Origin: JAOUEA01 sp035711865
GTDB lineage: Bacteria > Actinomycetota > UBA4738 > HRBIN12
Direction of reading: 5' to 3'
Length of the DNA stretch: 14,542 bases
Assembly: GCA_035711865.1 (NCBI GenBank)
Contig: DASTBT010000125.1
Location: 1-14,542, forward strand
Part shown: positions 6,317-12,645 of the stretch, piece by piece
Layout of the letters: every line of letters begins with the position of its first letter
Numbering within the stretch: position 1 is the stretch's first letter
The notes under the pieces: model-generated
Seen by the model: the letters and a program-made list of their open reading frames with translations, nothing else
The model's database searches: none
What the model was told of the DNA's origin: nothing
Made by a program: the position numbers and the translations under genes

Positions 6317-9300
6317 ATGGCGTCTTCCTCTTCGAGCGCTCTGGGCATCGGCGCCAGGCTGCGACCGTACCTGCCGCGCATCACGCTGACATGGCTCGAC
6401 TCCGAGCCGATGCGGACCCACCGTGAGGTCGAGGCCTCCATGGTGTTCGTGGACATCTCGGGATTCACGAAGCTCTCCGAGAAGCTCGCGAAGGTCGGCA
6501 AGCTGGGCGCCGAGGAGATCGCGAACTCGATCGACTCGTGCTTCGCTCAGCTGCTCGACGTCGCCTACCGCGACGACGGCAGCCTGCTGAAGTTCGGGGG
6601 GGACGCCTTGCTGTTGGCGTTCACGGGCAGCGACCCCGAGGAGCATGCCGAGCGCGCGTGCCGAGCCGCGCTGGGCATGCGGCGTCGGCTGCGGGAGATC
6701 GGCCGACTTGACACGGCAGGGGGCCGCGTCTCGCTCCGCATGTCGGTCGGCGTGCACACGGGCGCGTATCACATGTTCCTCGTCGGGGGGTCGCATCGTG
6801 AGCTGCTCATCACGGGTCCCGCCGTGAGCCGGCTCACCGAGATGGAGGCTGCGGCCGGCACGGGTGAGGTCTTGGTGAGCCCGACGACGGCCGGCCTCGT
6901 TCCGTCGGCCTCGCTCGGCGCCGAGAAGCCGCCGGGGGTGCTGCTCCGCGCTGCATCGGGGGAGCCCCTCGATCGCGTCTCCCTGCTGCGGGCTCCGGCC
7001 GAGGGGCTGGAGTCGTGCATCCCGCTCGCGACCCGCGAGTACCTGCTGTTCGGAGCTCCCGAGCCCGAGCACCGTCAGGTCTCGGTCGCGTTCATCCACT
7101 TCGACGGCACCGACGAGATGATCAGCACGGCGGGACCCGACCGAACCGCGTCCGAGCTCGATCGGCTCGTTCGTGACGTGCAGGAAGCCGCGGACGAACA
7201 CGGTGTCTGCTTCCTCGCCTCCGATGTCGATCGCGACGGAGGGAAGATCATCCTCACCGCCGGTGCTCCACGAGCCACGGGAGCCGACGAAGAGCGGCTG
7301 CTGCTGGCCACTCGCCGGATCGTCGAGGGAGAACGCGCGATCCCCGTGCGCATCGGGGTGCACAAGGGTCACGTGTTCGCCGGTGACGTGGGTCCCGCCT
7401 ACCGGCGCACGTACACCGTCATGGGCGACGCCGTGAACCTCGCCGCTCGGGTCATGGGGAAGGCCGAGCCGGGGCAGCTGCTGGCGACCGCCGACGTGCT
7501 CGATCGGTCCGAGACGCTGTTCGACGTCGTGGCGCTCGAGCCGTTCTCCGTCAAGGGCAAGTCGGAACCGGCCGTCGCCTTGGCGGTCGGACGGCCGATC
7601 GGCACCCGAAGTCGTCGGATGCGGCGGCACGACGGCGACGATCTCGGTCGGGTGCCGCTCGTCGGCCGGCAGGAAGAGATGGCCGCCCTGCGAGCCGCGA
7701 TGCGGTCGGCTGCCGCCGGTACCGGCCGAGCGGTCGAGGTGATCGGCGATCTCGGCGTGGGCAAGACGCGGCTGCTCGAGGAGATGCGGATCGAGTTCGC
7801 GGAGCTTCCGGCCCTGCGAGCCACGTGCGAGTCCTACACGTCGTCCACCCCGTACGTCGCATGGCGGGAGCTGATGCGGGAGCTCTTGGATATCGGCTGG
7901 GAGGATCCCGCCGACGTCGCGATCGAGCGACTGAGGGCGGCGGTCGCCGAGAGCGATCCGGAGCTCACGCCGTGGCTGCCGCTGATCGCCCTCACGATCG
8001 ATGTGACGCTTCCGCCGACCCCCGAGATCGAGATGCTGGGGGACGAGTTCAGGCGCTCGAAGCTGCACGAGACGGTGGTTCGCTTCCTCGAGGTCCGGCT
8101 CGCCGGGCCGACGGTGATCGAGATCGAGGACGTCCAGCACATGGACGAGGCGTCGTCGGCGCTGCTCGCCCATCTGATCGATGGGATCGATCGCCACCCG
8201 TGGTTGCTCGTCGTGACCCGGCGCGATGAGGGCGACGGGTTCCGTGCCGTACCGGGCCCGGCGGTGGTGCCGGTACAGGTCGAGCCATTGAACGCGCTCG
8301 ACGCGATCGTGATGGCCGAGGCCGTCACCGAGCGCCATCCGATGCCGCCGCACGTCGTCGGGGCGATCGCGGATCGATCCGGCGGGAACCCGCAGTTCCT
8401 GGTCGACCTGGTCGGAGCCGTGGTCGAGACCGGCAGCACCGACGAGCTCCCCGACAGCGTCGAGGCGGCCACGGTGGCTCGGATCGACCGACTCGACCTC
8501 GCCGACCGGACCGTGCTGCGCTTGGCGTCGGTGCTGGGCCTGAGCTTCCACCCCAGGATGCTGGAATGGCTCTCGGCCGACGGCGAGACCTCGCTCGAAC
8601 CGAAGGCACTCGAGCGACTCCACGGGTTCTTCGAAGCCGAGGGCGGCGGCTACCTGCGGTTCCGCAACGCGATCGTGCGTGAGGCCGCCTACGACGGCTT
8701 GCCGTTCAAGACGCGGAGGCGCCTGCACGTCGTGGCCGGGTTGCGGTACGAGGAGGAACTCGACGAGGGCGAAGAGGTCGCGGGCATCCTCTCGAGGCAC
8801 TTCTTCCTCGGCGGCGATCACGCCCGCGCCTGGCGGTACAGCAAGACCGCCGCCGACCGAGCCCGGGACATGTACGCGTACGGCGAGGCGGCCCAGTTGT
8901 ATCGCCGGGCGCTGAGCGCTGCGGCCGGCGCCGAGATCGACTCGAGCGAGCTGGCCGATGTCTGGGAAGCCTTCGGATTGGCCAAGGAGCGGGTGGGGGA
9001 ACCGCGCCAAGCCATGGCCGCGTTCACCGCGGCCCGCGGGCTCGCGCGAGGAGACCCGATCAGGGAAGCCGAGCTGCTCTACCGGCACTCGGTCGTCGAC
9101 GGACGGTCGGGAAGGATCGTGCCCGCCATCCGTTGGGCTCGTCGCGGGCTCCGGACCCTCGAGGGCAATCTCGATCAGCGCGCCGTGGCCTGCCGGGCGA
9201 AGCTCTATTCCATGTTGGCCGGCATCCGCGTACGACAGGGACACGACCACGAGGCCATCGAGCTGGCCCGACAGGCGATCAGGGCGGCCGAGATCGCTCG

Positions 9301-10165
9301 TGAGCAAGACGCGCTCGCCAACGGGTGTCTCGTCATCGCATGGGCGCGCTCCTCGATGGGCGCATCCGATGACGAGACGTACTCGCAGCGTGCGCTCGGG
9401 ATCTACGAAGGGCTGGGCAACCTGCTCGGCCAGTCGATGGCGCTCAACAACATCGGCATGGGCGCGTACTGGCAGGAACGCTGGGGCGACGCGGTCGCCA
9501 CGTGGACGAGAGCGGCCGAGACGAGCGAGCGAGCGGGCGACGCGGTCGGCGCGGCCTTCGCCGACTGCAACATCGCGGAGGTTCTCTCGGATCAGGGGCG
9601 GTTCGAGGAGGCGGAGGCGCGGTTCCGCCGGGCCCTGCAGGTGTGGCGTGGGACCGGCGACGAGCAGGGGATCGCCTACGCCTCGGCTCAGCTCGGACGC
9701 ACCTACATCCGTGCGGGACGGCTCGACGAGGGGCTGGCGCTGCTACGCGACGCGCTCGAGCGCTATCGCGCGCTCCGGGTCCAGGGCGACGCCCTCGATG
9801 CCGAGGTCTGGATCGCCGAAGGCGAGGTCGCCCGGGGCGATCCCGGCGTCGACGCGGCCATCGCTCGGCTCGCCGGAAAGGTCGAGGACGGTTCCCCCGC
9901 TCAGCGGAGCCTCGAGCGCCTCGGTGCATACGCGCGCGCGCAGCGAGGTGAGACCGAGGCCGCACTCGAGCGGCTCACCGACGCCGCCGAACGAGCCCGC
10001 GAGGCCGGAAGCTCGTACGACCTGGCGATCGCGCTCGACGCGATCGCCCGTCTCGAGGGCGACGACGCCGGGCGGCGAAGCGTCAGGGCCGAACGCGACC
10101 CCATCATGAAAGCGCTCGGCATCGAGCGTCTCCCGGAGCCGCCCCTGCGGGGCGGCTCCGGCTAG
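6317..10165 (+). CDS. sAC-like class III adenylyl cyclase with NTPase and TPR regions
   Basis: A 1282-residue cytosolic protein with four regions. Cyclase half C1 (about 38-200) has the metal-binding 'FVDISGFT' (Asp46) and 'LKFGGDALL' (Lys92, Asp96), but Ser171 and Glu175 replace the usual transition-state Asn and Arg. Cyclase half C2 (about 252-425) has His261 and Gly309 at the metal positions but keeps 'YTVMGDAVNLAARV' with Thr367, Asn374 and Arg378. A P-loop NTPase (about 446-720) follows: VGR at 449, Walker A GDLGVGKT at 477-484, Walker B IEIED at 601-605. Helical TPR-type repeats fill about 830-1240. The order and asymmetry match soluble adenylyl cyclase (ADCY10), so ATP to cAMP conversion by one composite site is predicted, with NTPase and TPR parts likely sensing or regulating. 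The Thr at 367 is the class IIIb mark. There is no transmembrane segment. The ATG has no ribosome site. The last ten codons form a terminator hairpin. Confidence 0.9.
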   Translation: MASSSSSALGIGARLRPYLPRITLTWLDSEPMRTHREVEASMVFVDISGFTKLSEKLAKVGKLGAEEIANSIDSCFAQLLDVAYRDDGSLLKFGGDALLLAFTGSDPEEHAERACRAALGMRRRLREIGRLDTAGGRVSLRMSVGVHTGAYHMFLVGGSHRELLITGPAVSRLTEMEAAAGTGEVLVSPTTAGLVPSASLGAEKPPGVLLRAASGEPLDRVSLLRAPAEGLESCIPLATREYLLFGAPEPEHRQVSVAFIHFDGTDEMISTAGPDRTASELDRLVRDVQEAADEHGVCFLASDVDRDGGKIILTAGAPRATGADEERLLLATRRIVEGERAIPVRIGVHKGHVFAGDVGPAYRRTYTVMGDAVNLAARVMGKAEPGQLLATADVLDRSETLFDVVALEPFSVKGKSEPAVALAVGRPIGTRSRRMRRHDGDDLGRVPLVGRQEEMAALRAAMRSAAAGTGRAVEVIGDLGVGKTRLLEEMRIEFAELPALRATCESYTSSTPYVAWRELMRELLDIGWEDPADVAIERLRAAVAESDPELTPWLPLIALTIDVTLPPTPEIEMLGDEFRRSKLHETVVRFLEVRLAGPTVIEIEDVQHMDEASSALLAHLIDGIDRHPWLLVVTRRDEGDGFRAVPGPAVVPVQVEPLNALDAIVMAEAVTERHPMPPHVVGAIADRSGGNPQFLVDLVGAVVETGSTDELPDSVEAATVARIDRLDLADRTVLRLASVLGLSFHPRMLEWLSADGETSLEPKALERLHGFFEAEGGGYLRFRNAIVREAAYDGLPFKTRRRLHVVAGLRYEEELDEGEEVAGILSRHFFLGGDHARAWRYSKTAADRARDMYAYGEAAQLYRRALSAAAGAEIDSSELADVWEAFGLAKERVGEPRQAMAAFTAARGLARGDPIREAELLYRHSVVDGRSGRIVPAIRWARRGLRTLEGNLDQRAVACRAKLYSMLAGIRVRQGHDHEAIELARQAIRAAEIAREQDALANGCLVIAWARSSMGASDDETYSQRALGIYEGLGNLLGQSMALNNIGMGAYWQERWGDAVATWTRAAETSERAGDAVGAAFADCNIAEVLSDQGRFEEAEARFRRALQVWRGTGDEQGIAYASAQLGRTYIRAGRLDEGLALLRDALERYRALRVQGDALDAEVWIAEGEVARGDPGVDAAIARLAGKVEDGSPAQRSLERLGAYARAQRGETEAALERLTDAAERAREAGSSYDLAIALDAIARLEGDDAGRRSVRAERDPIMKALGIERLPEPPLRGGSG
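10133..10161. terminator. 13-bp perfect terminator hairpin inside the cyclase C-terminal codons
   Basis: The 13-base arms CCGGAGCCGCCCC (10133-10145) and GGGGCGGCTCCGG (10149-10161) pair perfectly across the 3-base loop TGC. The stem starts exactly at codon 1273 and ends one base before the last codon finishes, encoding PEPPLRGGSG. The convergent minus-strand gene ends at 10183, only 17 bp past the cyclase stop, so one hairpin probably serves both. No clear T-run follows on either strand; stem stability is the argument. Confidence 0.68.
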
Positions 10166-10182
10166 CTCGATGCTTGCGTTGA

Positions 10183-11550
10183 CTAGCTGCGGCCCCTCGG
10201 GTCGCCGTTGTAGCTGGCCGGGACCGTGTACACGAGGATGGCGTCCCCTCCCTGCTTGTTCTGGGACCTGATGCACGGGAACGTCGAGGGATCCACCTTG
10301 TTGCAGTCGGGAAGGAGCGCCGGCCCGACCGTGGGCTGCAAGGCATCGTTCAGGAACGACTGCTTGGCCTCGAAGCAGACCTGGATCTTGGCGGCACCGT
10401 TGTCCGCGATCTCGTTGAAGAGCTTCTTCTTGACGATCGTGGTGATCGTCGCGTTGCGCTCGAAGTTGCTGTACTCGTACGTGTACATGAAGTCCGTGAA
10501 CTCCTCGTACGCGGTTCCGTCCGCGTAGTTGCAGTCGAGGAGGCCCGTCGTGTCGAACCGGGAGAACAACGCACCGGTGTCGGTGTCGGATCCGGGGTTG
10601 AACTCGTTCATGGTGATGTTGGTCGAGCTCTGACCCCCGTTGCCCACGTGCGAGCTCGAGCAGTCCACGTCCTCCGGACAGAGCTGTTGGACGATCTCGA
10701 ATTCCGCTGATGTCTCGTCCTGGGCGCCGGCGGCGCTCGCGACGAGCGAGTACGTCCCCGGTAGATCGACGGAGAGGTCATCGAACGTCGCCACCCCAGC
10801 CACCGCAGCACGGCTGGAGGTGCCGGCGAGATCGGCCGCGGGATCGCCGCCACTCAGCGCGACGGTGATCGTTCCGGTGAACGAGGTGACGGGATCGCCC
10901 TCGCCGTCGACGAACGCGACCTGCGGCCGGGTGTCGTCGGGGGGCTCGAGGAGCGAGCCGAAGTCGGTGCCCGTGATCACGGAGTCCACCTCGGCGTCCT
11001 GGGGCTGGGTCACGAAGCGGAGTTCGCACGAGCCGGCGGGGAACGTCGTCACGAGTGGATCGCCCACGTTGACGAAGTCGTTGCCGGGGGATCCTGAGAA
11101 GTTGTTGGACTGCTTCGCTCGGATGCCCCAACCGAAGGTGCCTCCGCCGCAGGACGCGCTCGCCGTCACGAGGTCCTCGAGCGTTCGGGTGCTCGATGCC
11201 GGGATGGCGAGGTTCCGAAGCCTGATCGTGCCGGCGAACGTGACCCCCTCGTGGGTCACCGAACCGCTCACGAATGTCGCCGGAGCTTGGACGTTCGAGA
11301 CCTCGAGTCCGATGGGCACGTACAGGTCAGCGGAACCGAGCTGTTGATTGGTGGACTCGTTCCGCAACGTGAGCGTGAGCGATGCCGTCGTCGACGCGGG
11401 GGCAGCCGGTGTCAGCGTTGCCCGGAACGGTTTGACCTCTGCCGCCGGTGCCGCATCGGCTCCGGTGGGAACCAGGGCCAGGGATGCGAACAGCGTCAAG
11501 ACGGTCGCGGTGATCGCGGTGCGGCTGGATCTCGAGCGTGGAAGCTGCAT
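10183..11550 (-). CDS. Secreted protein with Ig-like domain, function unknown
   Basis: Counting from ATG 11550, 455 residues. A basic N-terminus (PRSRSSR), a hydrophobic core (TAITATVLTLFASLALVP) and an A-D-A-A-P cleavage region near residue 33 make a clear signal peptide. After it comes a beta-rich domain (about 40-175, 'ASLTLTLRNES' and 'ADLYVPIGLEVSNV', resembling DUF11-type surface modules). An Ig-like domain follows (about 178-288), recognisable by 'AVAGVATFDDLSVDLPGTYS' and 'LVASAAGA'. The C-terminal third (about 290-455) has several cysteines and aromatic residues and no match I recognise. No cell-wall sorting signal or C-terminal membrane helix is seen, so it is probably released. ATG 11550 is chosen because GGAG lies eight bases upstream and it gives the best leader; ATG 11568 is possible, while ATG 11589 falls in a likely -10 box. 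It is convergent with the cyclase gene and shares its terminator. Confidence 0.78.
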   Translation of the reverse strand: MQLPRSRSSRTAITATVLTLFASLALVPTGADAAPAAEVKPFRATLTPAAPASTTASLTLTLRNESTNQQLGSADLYVPIGLEVSNVQAPATFVSGSVTHEGVTFAGTIRLRNLAIPASSTRTLEDLVTASASCGGGTFGWGIRAKQSNNFSGSPGNDFVNVGDPLVTTFPAGSCELRFVTQPQDAEVDSVITGTDFGSLLEPPDDTRPQVAFVDGEGDPVTSFTGTITVALSGGDPAADLAGTSSRAAVAGVATFDDLSVDLPGTYSLVASAAGAQDETSAEFEIVQQLCPEDVDCSSSHVGNGGQSSTNITMNEFNPGSDTDTGALFSRFDTTGLLDCNYADGTAYEEFTDFMYTYEYSNFERNATITTIVKKKLFNEIADNGAAKIQVCFEAKQSFLNDALQPTVGPALLPDCNKVDPSTFPCIRSQNKQGGDAILVYTVPASYNGDPRGRS

Positions 11551-11584
11551 CTGAGCGTCTCCGTTCATCGGGGGCAACCAGCGG

Positions 11585-11590
11585 AGCATA
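11585..11590 (-). promoter_or_regulatory. Putative -10 box of the Ig-like protein gene
   Basis: TATGCT on the minus strand (11590-11585) fits TANNNT. Transcription would start near 11578, leaving a leader of about 28 nt with GGAG before ATG 11550. The box contains the more upstream ATG at 11589, which argues against that start. The -35 region is weak. Confidence 0.38.
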
Positions 11591-11677
11591 ACGCCGTAGA
11601 CCTTTCGGAGGGAACCCCCATCGGTGGAACGGGGGATACGTCGCGCGCCGTGTGGTCTCTCGTGTCGTCCGTCCCCT

Positions 11678-11683
11678 TAAGCT
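11678..11683 (+). promoter_or_regulatory. Putative -10 box of a leaderless promoter (xth)
   Basis: TAAGCT fits TANNNT and ends exactly six bases before the GTG at 11690, with no ribosome site between. The spacing equals that before the lipoprotein start at 6232. It predicts an mRNA that begins at the start codon. Confidence 0.47.
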
Positions 11684-11689
11684 GCGCAC

Positions 11690-12475
11690 GTGCGTCTCGC
11701 GACGTGGAACGTCAACTCGATCCGCCAGCGCCTGCCCCGGCTGCTCGCGTTCGTCGAACGGTGGGAGCCCGACGTCGTGTGTCTGCAGGAGACGAAGGTG
11801 GCCGATGCGGACTTCCCGAGCGAGCCGTTGCTGGCCCGGGGCTACTCGGCGCTGAGCCACGGGCAGGCAGGACGCAACGGCGTCGCGATCGTGTCGAGGC
11901 TGCCGCTCGAGGAGGTGGCCCGAGCGCTGCCGGGCTCCCCGGTGCCCGGGGACGCCCGGGTGCTGGCCGCGCGCGCGGACGACATCACGGTCGTGAACAT
12001 CTACGCGATCAACGGCAAGGAGGTCGGCGATCCCGCCTACGAGGTCAAGCTCGCCTGGTTCGACGCCTTGCACGCGTGGGCTGCGAGCGTGGTCGATCCG
12101 GCCGGGAGGGTGGCGATCGCCGGCGATTTCAACGTGACTCCGGATGATCGCGATGTGCACGATCCCGATCTGTGGCGAGGACGGAACCTCGCGAGCGAGC
12201 CGGAGCGCGCTCGGCTGCGGGCGTTGACCGATGTCGGTCTGGTCGATCTCGGGCGCCGAGCCGCCGGTGACGTCGTGGGTCCGTTCACGTTCTGGGACTA
12301 CCGCATGGGCGCGTTCCACCGCGGATGGGGATTGCGCATCGATCTGGTTCTCGGGAGCGCTCTCGTGGCCGAGCGGCTCGTCTCGGTCGAGGTCGACCGT
12401 GAGGAACGCAAGCCCACGGCGGGGGAAGGCAAGCCGAGCGACCACGCTCCGGTGATCGTCACGATCGACGACTGA
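11690..12475 (+). CDS. xth: Exodeoxyribonuclease III (AP endonuclease)
   Basis: A 261-residue cytosolic enzyme of the exonuclease III/EEP family, which cuts DNA 5' of abasic sites and degrades one strand 3' to 5' during base-excision repair. All catalytic motifs are in place: WNVNSIR with Asn7, CLQETK with Glu34, NIYAING with Tyr105, GDFNVTPDDRDVHDP with Asp146 and Asn148, LRIDLV with Asp218, and the terminal KPSDHAPV with Asp251 and His252. Length is normal for XthA. The GTG start is chosen because MRLATWNVNSIR is the canonical N-terminus; no Shine-Dalgarno sequence precedes it, but a TANNNT box ends six bases upstream, so translation is probably leaderless. It is divergent from the Ig-like gene (about 140 bp) and followed by a repeat block. 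Both EndoIV-like activity and the exact AP/exonuclease balance are outside what sequence shows. Confidence 0.95.
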   Translation: MRLATWNVNSIRQRLPRLLAFVERWEPDVVCLQETKVADADFPSEPLLARGYSALSHGQAGRNGVAIVSRLPLEEVARALPGSPVPGDARVLAARADDITVVNIYAINGKEVGDPAYEVKLAWFDALHAWAASVVDPAGRVAIAGDFNVTPDDRDVHDPDLWRGRNLASEPERARLRALTDVGLVDLGRRAAGDVVGPFTFWDYRMGAFHRGWGLRIDLVLGSALVAERLVSVEVDREERKPTAGEGKPSDHAPVIVTIDD

Positions 12476-12493
12476 CGGCGCGTCCGGACCGAA

Positions 12494-12576
12494 GGCAACT
12501 TCCCGAGCACCAGGGCAGGTTCCCGACAGGTCCGGGCAACGAACCGGAAACCCTGGGCAACGATGCGGAACCCGCG
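12494..12576. repeat. Four degenerate direct repeats phased at 20-21 bp
   Basis: GGCAAC or GGCAGG words start at 12494, 12514, 12535 and 12556, each followed by related bases. The first pair shares TTCCCGA after the word, and the second pair shares GGCAACGA with CGGAA. Across all four, GGCA at positions 1-4 and CG at positions 11-12 are invariant. The block begins 18 bp after the xth stop and ends about 70 bp before the solute-binding protein start. Spacing close to two helical turns suggests a multi-copy protein site on one face of the DNA. The copies are too short and too degenerate for CRISPR. Confidence 0.5.
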
Positions 12577-12645
12577 CGCTCGGGGCGACCGGTACACCCG
12601 GACGAGGGTGCGGACGGTCGCGCCCCGGGCCGAGAGGGAGGGTCC

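Noticed and set aside
6242..9307. A 1021-codon open frame on the minus strand
   Set aside because: It lies entirely antisense to the cyclase gene, whose domains and motifs are unmistakable. Its translation is His/Arg/Gly/Pro-rich with no domain, as expected when high-GC third positions remove stops on the opposite strand.
12494..12576. Short CRISPR-like array
   Set aside because: The period is only 20-21 bp in total, repeats are degenerate, there are no spacers of 25 bp or more, and no cas genes are nearby.
12476..12645. Riboswitch before the solute-binding protein gene
   Set aside because: The GGGCAAC words recall parts of known riboswitch cores, but no full conserved core or consistent multi-stem fold can be drawn; the periodic repeat explains the words better.
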